Of a stretch of DNA of 64,000 bases, positions 18,322-26,690 are shown one piece after another (positions within the stretch are counted from its first letter, which is position 1; each line of letters starts with the position of its first letter). Source of the DNA: Streptomyces flaveolus (lineage in GTDB: Bacteria; Actinomycetota; Actinomycetes; Streptomycetales; Streptomycetaceae). Position numbers and translations under genes: made by a program. Below the pieces are notes generated by a model, which was not told the DNA's origin, did not search any database, and was given only the letters and a program-made list of their open reading frames with translations. The stretch spans positions 62,001 through 126,000 of the forward strand of contig NZ_JNWV01000011.1 in NCBI RefSeq assembly GCF_000716535.1, read 5' to 3'.

Positions 18322-18608
18322 GGGGTGGAGTCCTTTCGCGGACGGATCAGGGCGAAGAAGGGGGAGGGCCGCGAGCGGGAGGCGTCTGTGACTGCCTCGG
18401 GGCGGCGGGAACGGCACCTCGGGTACGGAGCGGAAGACCCGTCACAGGGTGCTGAGAAGCTGACGCGCCGGGAACCGGACATCCGGAAAACGGCGGACGG
18501 ATCAGCGTGAAGAAGAGAAACTGGCACCGGCGGCCACGGTGGCCGTACACGAGTGCTGAGGGAACGGTACCACTCGGGGGAGTGCCACGTCCGTGATCCG
18601 GTCAACAA
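18318..18608 (-). other. Leader region of the short rho gene with overlapping upstream frame
   Basis: The 347-nt gap between the divergent rho and P450 genes holds an open 96-codon frame on the minus strand (18608 to 18318) that ends in an ATGA overlap with the rho start. A near-exact 22-nt direct repeat (CGGACGGATCAG then NGNGAAGAAG) lies at 18339-18360 and 18494-18515, 20 of 22 bases equal. Palindromes CACTCGGGGGAGTG (18571-18584) and GATCCGG/CCGGATC (18595-18601/18613-18619) mark the shared promoter region. The frame has Arg/Ser/Pro-rich, low-confidence coding content. This is more likely a regulatory leader than a protein gene. Confidence 0.4.
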
Positions 18609-18668
18609 ACCGCCGGATCGGGCTATTCCCGTGGGCGTCCTCTCAGGGAGACGTCGGGAGGATTCGCC

Positions 18669-19946
18669 TTGTCAGGGGAACGTCAGGACCATCGGCCGGA
18701 CACCTCGGCCGCCCGCACCCCGCACCGCCTGGACCCCGCCGGCGGCTGCCCGCACGCCGTCAACGCGCGCTTGCTGGCCCAGGGTGCCGTGGCGCCGGTC
18801 GAGCTGCCCGGCGGGATCGAGGGCATGGCCGTACTCGGGCACGAGGCGCTGAAGGAGTTCCTGCAGCACCCCGGGGTCGCCAAGAACGCCCGCCACTTCA
18901 CCGCCCTGCGCGAGGGGAGGATCCCCGAGGGCTGGCCGTTGCTGACGTTCGCCACCGTGCCGGGCATGACCACCGCCGACGGCGACGACCACCGGCGGCT
19001 GCGGTCCCTGGCCGCCGGTGCCTTCGCGCCGCGCCGGGTGGCGGAACTGCGGCCGCGCGTCGAGGAGTTGACGGATTCGCTGCTCGACGACCTGGCGCGG
19101 GCCGCCGCCGCGGGCGACGGGGTCGCCGATCTGCGACGGCACTTCGCCCTGCCCCTGCCGATGGGTGTGATCTGCGAACTCCTCGGCGTGGACACGGAGT
19201 TCCGGGACCGCCTGCACCGGCTCGGCAGCCTGGTCGTGGCGACCGACACCGCACCGGCCGAGGCCGTCGCGGCCAACCGCGAACTCGTCGCACTCCTCGG
19301 CGAGATCGCCGCGGCGAAGGCCGCGCTGCCCGGCGACGACCTCACCAGCGCGCTCCTCGCCGCCCGCGACGAGGGCGGCGACCGGCTCGGCGAGCAGGAG
19401 CTGATCGGCACTCTGCTGCTGATGATCATCGCCGGGCACGAGACCACCCTGAACCTGATCACCAACGCCGTGCGCGCCCTGTGCGCCCACCCCGAGCAGC
19501 TCGGCCTGGTGCGCGCGGGCCGGGCGAGCTGGGCGGACGTGGTGGAGGAGACGCTCCGCTGGGACGCGCCGGTCAGCTACTTCCCGTTCCGCTATCCCGT
19601 GCGGGACCTGACCGTGGCCGGCACGCTCATCCCCGCCGGAACCCCCGTGCTCGCCGGTTACTCCGCCGCAGGCCGCGACCCGGCGGCGCACGGCCCGGAC
19701 GCCGACCGCTTCGACGTCGCCCGCTCCGCCCGCCCCGGCGCCGTACGGCACCTCTCCCTCGGGCACGGTGCCCACTACTGCCTGGGCGCACCGCTCGCCC
19801 GGCTGGAGGCCACCGTCGCCCTGGAGCGGCTGTTCACCCGCTTCCCCTCGCTGCGACTCGCCGTGCCCGACGCCGACCTGGCGCCGCACGCGGGCTTCGT
19901 CGGCAACAGCGTGCGCGGCCTGCCGGTGCGGCTCGCGGCGGGGTGA
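18669..19946 (+). CDS. Cytochrome P450
   Basis: A 425-residue soluble class I P450. Seen in order: I-helix oxygen-binding motif AGHETT, ExxR in the K-helix (EETLRW), and the heme loop LSLGHGAHYCLGAPLAR with Cys371 as the heme ligand. The start is TTG 18669, with GGGAGGA directly upstream at good spacing. The N-terminus has a short Cys (GGCPHAVNA) segment seen in many Streptomyces P450s. No ferredoxin or ferredoxin reductase gene is adjacent, so redox partners come from elsewhere. It is divergent from rho. No biosynthetic gene cluster surrounds it, so the substrate is unknown. Confidence 0.92.
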   Translation: MSGERQDHRPDTSAARTPHRLDPAGGCPHAVNARLLAQGAVAPVELPGGIEGMAVLGHEALKEFLQHPGVAKNARHFTALREGRIPEGWPLLTFATVPGMTTADGDDHRRLRSLAAGAFAPRRVAELRPRVEELTDSLLDDLARAAAAGDGVADLRRHFALPLPMGVICELLGVDTEFRDRLHRLGSLVVATDTAPAEAVAANRELVALLGEIAAAKAALPGDDLTSALLAARDEGGDRLGEQELIGTLLLMIIAGHETTLNLITNAVRALCAHPEQLGLVRAGRASWADVVEETLRWDAPVSYFPFRYPVRDLTVAGTLIPAGTPVLAGYSAAGRDPAAHGPDADRFDVARSARPGAVRHLSLGHGAHYCLGAPLARLEATVALERLFTRFPSLRLAVPDADLAPHAGFVGNSVRGLPVRLAAG

Positions 19947-20063
19947 CCCGCCCCGCGGCCGCGCACCCGCCGGACCGTCAGGGACCGGGAACAGAAGTCC
20001 GCAGACCATAACGATCCAGGACGTCGGGGGACTTGACCACCAACCGTGCACTATCTTCGCGAC

Positions 20064-20960
20064 ATGTCCACGCCACCGCAGCCCCCGCAGCCGGCCGGCC
20101 AACCCGACCAGCGGCCCCCACAGGCCCAGCAGCCCGCGCAGCAGCCGACCGTCCCGCCGCAGCCGACGGCCTACCCGTACCCGAACCCGCAGTCGGCTCC
20201 GCCGGGAACCTTCCACGCCCAGCCCACCCTGGCCGCCCAGCCCGCGCCGGGACAGCCGCAGCCGGGGAACCCGTACGCGCAGCCACCCCAGTACGGGCCC
20301 CTGCCGCCCGTTTCTCCCGCCAGTGGCGGTGGCGGGGCCGCCCGTGCGGTGCTGTGGGCCGCCGTCGGCGCGGTCGTGGCCTCCGCCGCGTGGGCGGCCG
20401 GTGTCTTCCTCGTCGGCGGGCGCGGCGACAGCGCGGACCTGCGCGGTTACTCGGCGCCCTCCAACATGTGCTCCAGTGCCGACTACTCGTCCTTCAAGGA
20501 CGAGTACACCGAGAACGACTCCTCGCCGACCCGCACCTCGCTCAGGGACAAGGCGCTGGACGAGAGTTACTGCAGCCTGGGCCTGAAGAAGTCCGGCTCG
20601 TCGTACGCGGACGCCTATCTGACCATGCAGCTCGACCTGCACAAGAAGACCGATCCCGCTCCCGAGTTCACCGCCACCTGGAAGAACTACGGGGACAGTC
20701 ACACCGGTTACGACGTCGACCCGGTCGAGGGCATCGGCGACGAGGCCTACCTGGTCAGCCAGGACACCACGAACGGCTCCTCCTCCAGCGGCTCCCGGTA
20801 CGCCACGCTCGCCGTCCGCGACGGCTGGGTGACGTACACGATGAGCTACAGCGTCTACCTCACCTCGTACGACGAGGACAAGGACCCGCCCGCGCTGACC
20901 GACGTCACCGACTGGCTGAAGACCGACGCGAAGGCCACGCTGCGGCAGCTCCAGGACTGA
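20064..20960 (+). CDS. Membrane protein with Pro/Gln-rich N-terminus and extracellular domain
   Basis: A 298-residue protein of unassigned function. Residues 1-85 are cytoplasmic Pro/Gln/Ala-rich low-complexity sequence. One membrane helix follows (AVLWAAVGAVVASAAWAAGVFLVG, about residues 91-114), and the rest is an exported Ser/Thr/Tyr-rich domain with two cysteines (SNMCSSADYSSF and ESYCSLGL) likely to be disulfide-linked. The C-terminal GIGDEAYLVSQD and LAVRDGWVTYTMSY segments resemble substrate-binding or DUF3558-like folds found in Streptomyces surface proteins. The ATG at 20064 is preferred over a GTG six codons earlier. It is convergent with the next gene across a shared terminator. 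Confidence 0.8.
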   Translation: MSTPPQPPQPAGQPDQRPPQAQQPAQQPTVPPQPTAYPYPNPQSAPPGTFHAQPTLAAQPAPGQPQPGNPYAQPPQYGPLPPVSPASGGGGAARAVLWAAVGAVVASAAWAAGVFLVGGRGDSADLRGYSAPSNMCSSADYSSFKDEYTENDSSPTRTSLRDKALDESYCSLGLKKSGSSYADAYLTMQLDLHKKTDPAPEFTATWKNYGDSHTGYDVDPVEGIGDEAYLVSQDTTNGSSSSGSRYATLAVRDGWVTYTMSYSVYLTSYDEDKDPPALTDVTDWLKTDAKATLRQLQD

Positions 20961-20982
20961 CCGCCGCGGCGGGCGCGGCGGT
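20960..20982. terminator. Bidirectional terminator between convergent genes
   Basis: Perfect 8-bp stem ACCGCCGC (20960-20967) and GCGGCGGT (20975-20982) with a 7-nt loop fills the whole 22-nt gap between two stop codons, serving both strands. Confidence 0.65.
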
Positions 20983-21405
20983 TCACGCCGACCGCGCCTC
21001 GGCATCCTTGACGATCTGCTCGAACCGCGCGGCCATGGCCTCGCGGAGGGCCTGCGCGCCCGACAGCGGACGGACCATGACCATGAGGTCGTCGATCAGG
21101 CCGTCCTCGTTCACGTGCAGGAAGTCGCAGCCGGTCAGCTCCCGGTCGCCGACCCGCGCCCGGAAGACCAGCGCGTGGTCCGAGCCGTCCGGGTCGCCGA
21201 TCTCCCGGACGTACCGGAAGTCGTCGAAGACGTGGACCACCGCGCGCAACACCGCCGCGGTGATCGCCTTGCCCGGGTACGGCTTGAAGACGACCGGGCT
21301 GGTGAAGACGACGTCCTCGGCCAGCAGTGCCTCGACGGCGTCCAGGTCCCCGGCCTCCACCGCCTCGCGGAACGCGCGCATCGGCTCACCCCACTCACTA
21401 GTCAA
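20983..21405 (-). CDS. SnoaL-like / NTF2-fold protein
   Basis: A 132-140 residue alpha+beta barrel protein of the SnoaL/NTF2-like superfamily: FREAVEAGDLDAVEALLAEDVVFTSPVVFKPYPGK and the LTGCDFLHVNEDGLIDDLMVMVRPLSG ending are typical. Members are small ligand-binding or polyketide-cyclase-like enzymes; many are of unknown role. The start is uncertain: TTG 21405 sits inside the operator region, whereas ATG 21381 (MRAFREAVEAG) begins at the conserved first helix and is equally plausible. It is divergent from a PadR regulator that shares its promoter region, so it is probably that regulator's target. Confidence 0.8.
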   Translation of the reverse strand: MTSEWGEPMRAFREAVEAGDLDAVEALLAEDVVFTSPVVFKPYPGKAITAAVLRAVVHVFDDFRYVREIGDPDGSDHALVFRARVGDRELTGCDFLHVNEDGLIDDLMVMVRPLSGAQALREAMAARFEQIVKDAEARSA

Positions 21406-21443
21406 CTTGTTGAATAAGTGTGGATGAGATTAGTCAACTGACT
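21399..21443. promoter_or_regulatory. Operator-like repeats between SnoaL-like and PadR genes
   Basis: The 9-nt word TAGTCAACT occurs twice, at 21399-21407 and 21431-21439. Each copy is part of a dyad: TCAACTTGTTGA (21402-21413) and AGTCAACTGACT (21432-21443). This AT-rich, repeated dyad between divergent genes is a good candidate binding site for the PadR protein encoded next to it. Confidence 0.6.
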
Positions 21444-21457
21444 GCTAGCCTGTCCAC

Positions 21458-22072
21458 ATGTCGCTCAAGTACGCCGTCCTGGCCGCCCTGCTGGAGGGCG
21501 AGGCCTCGGGCTACGAGCTCTCGAAGGCCTTCGACGTCTCGTTCGCCAACTTCTGGCCCGCGACCCCCCAGCAGCTCTACCGGGAGCTGGAGCGCCTCGC
21601 CGGTGACGGGCTGGTCCAGGCCCGCACCGTGCAGCAGGAACGCCGGCCCAACAAGCGGATGTTCACGCTCACCGAGACCGGCCGGGCCGAGCTGAGCGCG
21701 TTCGCCGCCGAGCCCCCGAAGCGGCCCACCGCGATCCGGGACGAACTCCTCATCAAGGTCCAGGCCATGGACGGGGGTGACCCGGAGGTCACCCGGGAGC
21801 TGATCGAGGAACGCATGGGCTGGGCGCGCGGCAAGCTCGACCGCTACCGGCGGGTGCGCGAGCGCCTGCTCGACGGCCGTACGGAGGAGGAGTTCCTGGA
21901 GGCCGCCGACCGGGTCGGGCCGTACCTCACGCTCATGGCCGGGATCGCCTTCGAGGAGGAGAACCTGCGCTGGTGCGAGCGGGTCCTCGCGGTGCTCCGA
22001 CGGCGCCGTGCCGCCGCGTCGGCCCCGCGGATCGCTCATCAGGGTGGTGATCCCCTGCGGAACGGGTCGTGA
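21458..22072 (+). CDS. PadR-family transcriptional regulator
   Basis: A 204-residue repressor-type protein. The N-terminal PadR winged helix (residues 1-80) contains YAVLAALLEGEASGYELSKAFDVSFANFWPATPQQLYRELERLAGDGL, and the C-terminal Vir-like helical dimerisation domain runs to about residue 180. No separate ligand domain exists; PadR proteins usually sense aromatic compounds or drugs in the dimer interface. It probably controls itself and the divergent SnoaL-like gene through the TAGTCAACT repeats in the shared promoter. Confidence 0.9.
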   Translation: MSLKYAVLAALLEGEASGYELSKAFDVSFANFWPATPQQLYRELERLAGDGLVQARTVQQERRPNKRMFTLTETGRAELSAFAAEPPKRPTAIRDELLIKVQAMDGGDPEVTRELIEERMGWARGKLDRYRRVRERLLDGRTEEEFLEAADRVGPYLTLMAGIAFEEENLRWCERVLAVLRRRRAAASAPRIAHQGGDPLRNGS

Positions 22073-22099
22073 CCCCGGGCGGTGCGGCACAGTGGGCGG

Positions 22100-22546
22100 G
22101 TGCCTCGCCGACTTCTTCCGCTGCTGGTGGCGGCGCTGGTGACCGTCGCCGGCTGCACCACCGTCAGCTCCGTTCCCCCGCCCGATGCCGCCCGGCCCCG
22201 GCGCTCCCTCGCGCCCGACACGGCGGTGCGGCCCTCGGTGCTCCAGGAGCCGGTCGCAGCGCCGTCCGGGTACGCGGCGCTGGTCCGCACCGGCCACGGG
22301 CCGCGACGCAGTCACCGGACCGGACCCGGGCCGGTGCCCGCGGCGCCTCCCCGGGCGGTGGCACCGGCCGCCCCGCCGGTGCGACACCCCCGCCCGGAGC
22401 ACCGGACACCGGTACGACGCCCGGTCCGACGCCCCCGCCCGGCCTCCCGGCCGCCCGCCGCCGTCCGGATGCGCGACCTGTGCCGCCAGGCGGACGGCGT
22501 GACCACACCGGAGATCGCGCGGCTGTGCCACGACACCTTCGGTTGA
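22100..22546 (+). CDS. Small Arg/Pro-rich lipoprotein
   Basis: A 148-residue predicted lipoprotein of unknown function. The signal sequence MPRRLLPLLVAALVTVAGC ends in a lipobox with Cys19 as the lipidated residue. The middle (residues 30-115) is disordered Arg/Pro/Ala-rich sequence, and a short folded C-terminal motif RDLCRQADGVTTPEIARLCHDTFG with two cysteines seems to be the functional part. GTG 22100 is chosen because it gives a compact signal peptide and follows GTGGGCGG; an earlier GTG at 22082 adds six residues. Confidence 0.7.
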   Translation: MPRRLLPLLVAALVTVAGCTTVSSVPPPDAARPRRSLAPDTAVRPSVLQEPVAAPSGYAALVRTGHGPRRSHRTGPGPVPAAPPRAVAPAAPPVRHPRPEHRTPVRRPVRRPRPASRPPAAVRMRDLCRQADGVTTPEIARLCHDTFG

Positions 22547-22646
22547 ACGCGGTCGCTGCGGCCGGTGCCGGGCCCGCGGTGGGAGCCGGTCGTCGCTCCG
22601 GTTCGCCTTCTCCCGTGCCGGGACACCGCCGTCATAGGCTGACGTC

Positions 22647-23420
22647 ATGTTCGGTCCCGAAGGCCCCACGCTCCGCGAGCTGGCCGTGCAGGCGCTGTCC
22701 TCCGTGGAGCACGGCTACGACCTGCTCGCGCCGAAGTTCGACCACACCCCCTTCCGGACGCCCGACGCCGTGCTGGACTCCGTGGCGAAGGCGCTCGCCC
22801 CGCTCGGCCCCTTCACGGACGGACTGGACCTGTGCTGCGGCACCGGCGCCGGAACGCACCTGCTGACCGGACTGTGCCGCCGCAGCGTCACCGGGGTCGA
22901 CTTCAGCGCCGGCATGCTCGACGTCGCCCGCCGGCGGGTGCCGGCCGCCGACGGGCCCGCGGTCGCATGGGTGCGCGGCGACGCCCGGGCCCTGCCGTTC
23001 ACGGCCGCCTTCGATCTCGTCGTCTCCTTCGGGGCGTTCGGTCACTTCCTGCCCCGCGAACTGCCCGGGCTCTTCGCCCAGGTCCACTCGGTGCTGCGGC
23101 CCGGCGGCCGCTTCGCCTTCCCGGTGTTCGCGCCGCCCGGCCCGGCACACCCCGGCTTCTGGACGCTGCTCGGCTTCGACGCGGTGATGCGGGTGCGCAA
23201 CGCGCTGTGGCGACCGCCGTTCGTCATGTACTACCGGACCTTCCGACTCGGCACCGTGCTGCGCGAGTTGGAGCGCGCGGGCCTGACGGTCGAGCTGGGT
23301 GCCCTGCCGGGCTTCGGCCGGCGAGCCGACGGCTCCCCGCGCGCCCGGCTGGTGGTCGCCCGACGGGCCGACGCGGCGCCCCTCGGTGGTCAGCCGGCGG
23401 CGGGCAGCGTGAACTCGTAG
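22647..23420 (+). CDS. Class I SAM-dependent methyltransferase
   Basis: A 257-residue Rossmann-fold methyltransferase of the Methyltransf_11/25 type. Motif I is DLCCGTGAG (residues 61-69), the acidic end of beta-2 is VTGVDFSAGML, and motif II/III contains VRGDARALPFTAAFDLVVSFGAF. The C-terminal part (FWTLLGFDAVMRVRNALWRPPFVMYY) carries substrate-binding helices. No substrate can be named. The last 31 nt overlap the 3' end of the convergent GntR gene, a short tail-to-tail overlap. Confidence 0.88.
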   Translation: MFGPEGPTLRELAVQALSSVEHGYDLLAPKFDHTPFRTPDAVLDSVAKALAPLGPFTDGLDLCCGTGAGTHLLTGLCRRSVTGVDFSAGMLDVARRRVPAADGPAVAWVRGDARALPFTAAFDLVVSFGAFGHFLPRELPGLFAQVHSVLRPGGRFAFPVFAPPGPAHPGFWTLLGFDAVMRVRNALWRPPFVMYYRTFRLGTVLRELERAGLTVELGALPGFGRRADGSPRARLVVARRADAAPLGGQPAAGSVNS

Positions 23421-24133
23421 ACCAAGGCGTCGCGTTCGGCGTTCACCACCAGGTCGGTGATCTCCAGCGGGCGCGCGTACTGGTCGTGCACGCGCCGGGT
23501 CACCCGCACCGAGGAGGCGTCGCCGACCTGGGTGATGGCGTCCCGGTGGTGCAGGGTCAGGCCCGCCCTGCGCATCCAGTCGTAGGCCCGCCGTAGCTGC
23601 GCGGGCGTGGCCCCGTCGGCCCGGTCCCGGTAGCGGCCCAGCTCGGCCACCTCGGCCAGCGCCACGGCGGAGAACGACGTCACCGCCGTGCGCAGCGACC
23701 GGCCGTCCGGCGTCACCGACCGGTAGCGGTGCACCAGCGTCGGCCGGTGCGGGGCCAGGCCCAGAGCCCGTGCGTGCTCCGGTGGCGGCTCCTCCCAGGT
23801 CACCGTGGCCCGGTCGACCGCGTAGGGGTCCACCGGCCGCGCGCCCACCGGGAAGGCGAGCGATTCCGCCGTCTCGACGGGCCGGCCGGGCAGCGTCGCG
23901 TGACTGCCCCGCCGGTCGGTGGCGACCGCACCGCTGCGGCGCAGCACCTCCAGCGCCTGACGGACGGTCTCCCGGCTGACCCCGTAGTGCGCGGCCAAGT
24001 GCCGTTCGCCCGGCAGTCGTTCGCCCGGTGGAATGGTGCCGGCGCGCAGTTCGTCGAGCAGCAGCGCCGCGATCCGCCCGTACAGGGGCCGGTCGTCGCC
24101 GGGCGGGGGATCGTGCGGGGTGGTGCGGGCCAT
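23390..24133 (-). CDS. GntR-family regulator, HutC subfamily (UTRA domain)
   Basis: A 247-residue one-component regulator: N-terminal GntR winged helix (residues 10-75; IPPGERLPGERHLAAHYGVSRETVRQALEVLRRSG) and a C-terminal UTRA effector domain with chorismate-lyase-like fold (VHRYRSVTPDGRSLRTAVTSFSAVAL and the closing DLVVNAERDALVYEFTLP). ATG 24133 was chosen because it places the conserved N-terminus next to AGGAGGGCGCGGC. A strong HutC-type operator lies just upstream, suggesting autoregulation. The effector is unknown; UTRA proteins bind sugars, fatty acids or histidine derivatives. Confidence 0.9.
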   Translation of the reverse strand: MARTTPHDPPPGDDRPLYGRIAALLLDELRAGTIPPGERLPGERHLAAHYGVSRETVRQALEVLRRSGAVATDRRGSHATLPGRPVETAESLAFPVGARPVDPYAVDRATVTWEEPPPEHARALGLAPHRPTLVHRYRSVTPDGRSLRTAVTSFSAVALAEVAELGRYRDRADGATPAQLRRAYDWMRRAGLTLHHRDAITQVGDASSVRVTRRVHDQYARPLEITDLVVNAERDALVYEFTLPAAG

Positions 24134-24159
24134 GCCGCGCCCTCCTGTCGGTGACAAAA

Positions 24160-24210
24160 GGTAGTCATGCGGGTTCAGTGCGCGACCATGACTACCATTG
24201 GTCTAAACCA
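24160..24210 (-). promoter_or_regulatory. HutC-type operator and inverted repeat upstream of the GntR gene
   Basis: TGGTCTAAACCA (24199-24210) has 4-bp arms and contains GTCTAAAC, an exact match to the GT-N-TA-N-AC consensus of HutC-subfamily GntR regulators. A second dyad, GGTAGTCAT (24160-24168) with ATGACTACC (24188-24196), lies between it and the gene. Both are within 80 nt of the GntR start, so they are probably bound by its product. Confidence 0.65.
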
Positions 24211-24286
24211 CGACGGAAGAGCGGTCCGCCGGTTCGACCGAAATCCACCCGCGCGCACGGCGGTCACCAGGCGCCGCGCCCCGCCC

Positions 24287-25486
24287 TCACAGGGCGCTGT
24301 AGAGGGCGTCCACCAGCGCTGTTTTCCGTGGATCATTGGCGATGTGCGGCCCCATCCGGTTCATCACGTACCCCAGCGACACCCCCGCGTCCGGGTCGGC
24401 GAGCCCGCAGGAACCGCCGAATCCGTCATGGCCGAAAGCCCGTGGATTCGGGCCGTACGACCCCTGGGGCCCGCTCAGCCACAACCCGAGCCCCGCCTCC
24501 GTCTCGCTCTCGAAGCCCGCGCCGATCACGAGGTCGCGACAGCGGCCCTGACCCTCGCGCACCCGCTCCGCCGCCTCCGGTGACAGGATCCGCCGGCCGC
24601 CGTACGAGCCGCGCCCGGCGAAGACGCCGTACAGCGCCGCGACGGCCCGGGCGGTGCCGTGGCCGTTGGCCGCCGGGATCTCCGCCGCCCGCCAGGCGGG
24701 GGTGTTCGCCTCCGCCGCCCCGACGAGGGGGTTGGTCAGGGCCGCCAGCGCGGCCGGTGCCAACTGGCTGAAGACCGCCGCCTGTTCACCGCGCGACGCG
24801 GCCGGTGGATGCACCAGTTCCGCCGCCCGGCCGGAGTCCCGCTCCGGCAGGCCCACCGTGAAGTCCAGTCCGAGCGGTCCGGTCACCTCCCGCTCCAGGA
24901 AGGCCCCCGGCCGCAGTCCCGAGACGCGCCGCACGACCTCCCCGACCAGGAAGCCGTACGTCAGCGCGTGGTAGCCCGACCGGGTGCCCGGCTCCCACCA
25001 GGGCGCCGTCGCCGCGAGCCGCGCGGTGGTCAGCTCCCAGTCGTACAGCTCCTCCAGGGTGTGCGGCTCGCGCAGCCCGGACAGCCCGGAGCGGTGCGAC
25101 AGCAGGTGCCGTACGAGCACCTTGTCCTTGCCTTCGGCGGCGAATTCCGGCCAGTAGGTGGCCACCGGAGCGTCGAGGTCGAGCAGCCCCCGGTCGGCGA
25201 GGATGTGCGCGCACAGGGCCACGGGTCCCTTGGTGGTCGACCACACGTTCACCACGGTGTCCCGTGCCCAGGGCCGGGTGCGGGCCGCGTCCGCCCAGCC
25301 GCCCCACAGGTCCACGACCGTCTCCCCGGCGACGGTCACCGCCACCGCCGCGCCGAGTTCACCGCGTTCGCGGAAGTTCTCCGCGAACGCCTCCCGTACC
25401 GCTGCGAACCGCGGATCGCAGTGCCCGTGGATCCGTGCGTCCGTCTCCGGTGTCTGCCGGTTCTGCTGGGCTTCGTGCGCGGACAT
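24287..25486 (-). CDS. Serine hydrolase, class C beta-lactamase/EstB-like
   Basis: A 399-residue protein of the beta-lactamase-related fold used by esterases and D-aminopeptidases. The nucleophile is Ser83 in STTK (Lys86), the YxN-like Tyr is in SGYHALTYG, and the third element is GHDGFGG near the C-terminus (HxG replacing KTG). Lack of a signal peptide and the EstB-like GGWADAARTRPW start argue for a cytoplasmic esterase rather than an antibiotic beta-lactamase. A hairpin terminator (25510-25533) lies between it and the upstream acetyl xylan esterase, so it is probably a separate transcription unit. Confidence 0.87.
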   Translation of the reverse strand: MSAHEAQQNRQTPETDARIHGHCDPRFAAVREAFAENFRERGELGAAVAVTVAGETVVDLWGGWADAARTRPWARDTVVNVWSTTKGPVALCAHILADRGLLDLDAPVATYWPEFAAEGKDKVLVRHLLSHRSGLSGLREPHTLEELYDWELTTARLAATAPWWEPGTRSGYHALTYGFLVGEVVRRVSGLRPGAFLEREVTGPLGLDFTVGLPERDSGRAAELVHPPAASRGEQAAVFSQLAPAALAALTNPLVGAAEANTPAWRAAEIPAANGHGTARAVAALYGVFAGRGSYGGRRILSPEAAERVREGQGRCRDLVIGAGFESETEAGLGLWLSGPQGSYGPNPRAFGHDGFGGSCGLADPDAGVSLGYVMNRMGPHIANDPRKTALVDALYSAL

Positions 25487-25509
25487 GTGGCCTCCGTCGT
25501 CGCCGGGGA

Positions 25510-25533
25510 CCGGGCCGCGGCACCGCGGCCCGG
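25510..25533 (-). terminator. Perfect GC hairpin after the acetyl xylan esterase
   Basis: Eleven-bp arms CCGGGCCGCGG (25510-25520) and CCGCGGCCCGG (25523-25533) form an almost loop-less palindrome downstream of the esterase stop. The identical arms recur at 30142-30165. Confidence 0.7.
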
Positions 25534-25585
25534 GCGCTCCGAACGTACCGACTGGTCGGACCGGAGGAAAGACCGGTGCTGTCCG

Positions 25586-26554
25586 TCAGGCGTACGACCG
25601 CAGCCAGCGCATCTTCTCCGCCTCCTGGAAGGGGCCGCCGCCCTCGTGGTCGTTGAAGTCGTACACCTCGATCGCCTTGTCCTCGTGCGCCCACGCGTTG
25701 AACGCCGCGAACACGGTCGACGGCGGGCAGGTCTGGTCCTCCAAGGCCGCCGAGAACAGGGCCGGTGCCCGGCCCCGGGCCGCGAAGTGCACCCCGTCGA
25801 AGTAGGACAGCGTGCGCAGCACATCCGCCGAGCGCCCGCGGTGCGTCTTCAGGAACAGGCCGATCTCCCGGTACGGGTGACGGTCCGTCAGGGTCGCGGC
25901 GCGCGGGAAGTCGCACAGGAACGGCACGTCCGGGGCGACCGCCACCAGGTCGGGGACCAGGCCGCCGACGGCCAGGGCGATGCCGCCGCCCTGACTTCCG
26001 CCGGTCACCGCCGTCCGCGCCGGGTCGGCCAGCGGGTGGGAACGGGCGGCCTCGACCGCCCGCACGGCGTCCGTGAACACCCGGCGGTAGTAGTAGTTCT
26101 CCGGCGCGTCGATGCCCCGCGTCATGAACCCGGGGTACGCGGGCGCCGCGCCCACCGGGTCCGGCGTGCCGCCCCCGCCGCCCCAGGCGCTGCCCTGGCC
26201 GCGGGTATCCATCGCGAAGTGGGCCCGGCCCGTCGACGCCCACAGCAGGTTCTCGTGCGGCAGGCCGCGCCCGCCGCCGTAGCCGATGAACTCCACGACC
26301 AGCGGCAGCGGTTCCGTGGCCCCGGCCGGCAGCCGCAGCCAGCCCTTCACCGGGTGGCCGCCGAACCCGGCGAACGTCACGTCGTACACCTCGACCGTGG
26401 ACAGTCCGGTCTCCACCGGCTCGAAGCGCGCGTCCAGCTCGTGCTCGCGGGCCTGCCGGAGCGTCTTGTCCCAGAAGGCGTCGAAGTCGTCCGGCTCGGA
26501 GGACTCGCTGCGGTACGCGCGGAGTTCGTCGAGGGGGAGATCGAACAGGGCCAT
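25586..26554 (-). CDS. Acetyl xylan esterase / cephalosporin-C deacetylase family (CE7)
   Basis: A 322-residue alpha/beta hydrolase of carbohydrate esterase family 7, which removes acetyl groups from xylo-oligosaccharides and similar acetylated compounds. Seen: RGQGSA (CE7 motif at about residues 118-123), the nucleophile elbow GGSQGGG with Ser187, LEDQTCPP carrying the catalytic Asp, and NDHEGGG with the catalytic His near the C-terminus. No signal peptide, so it deacetylates imported oligosaccharides. ATG 26554 was chosen over an upstream start with a basic, non-conserved N-terminus. A LacI-type operator at 26691-26706 lies in its promoter region, so it is probably sugar regulated. Confidence 0.92.
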   Translation of the reverse strand: MALFDLPLDELRAYRSESSEPDDFDAFWDKTLRQAREHELDARFEPVETGLSTVEVYDVTFAGFGGHPVKGWLRLPAGATEPLPLVVEFIGYGGGRGLPHENLLWASTGRAHFAMDTRGQGSAWGGGGGTPDPVGAAPAYPGFMTRGIDAPENYYYRRVFTDAVRAVEAARSHPLADPARTAVTGGSQGGGIALAVGGLVPDLVAVAPDVPFLCDFPRAATLTDRHPYREIGLFLKTHRGRSADVLRTLSYFDGVHFAARGRAPALFSAALEDQTCPPSTVFAAFNAWAHEDKAIEVYDFNDHEGGGPFQEAEKMRWLRSYA

Positions 26555-26690
26555 CAACAACCGCCTTCGTGAAGGGAGACTGCGTCGCCTCACCGTACGT
26601 GGGTGATCGGATGACTCGCCAGGGTCGGATGGGGGTACGGACCGGGTTCGGTTGTTCCTACCGGTGTCTCATCGTGGCTGGCCGACCGAT

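Noticed and set aside
17173..19946. Short Rho plus adjacent P450 as part of a bicyclomycin cluster.
   Set aside because: Bicyclomycin clusters contain a cyclodipeptide synthase and several iron/2-oxoglutarate oxygenases, none of which is present here.
20033..20057. Promoter for the Pro/Gln-rich membrane protein (TTGACC with CACTAT).
   Set aside because: The spacer is only about 10-13 nt, too short for a sigma-70-type promoter.
24287..25486. Antibiotic-resistance beta-lactamase.
   Set aside because: The protein has no signal peptide and an EstB-like layout with HxG in place of KTG, so an esterase or peptidase role is more likely.
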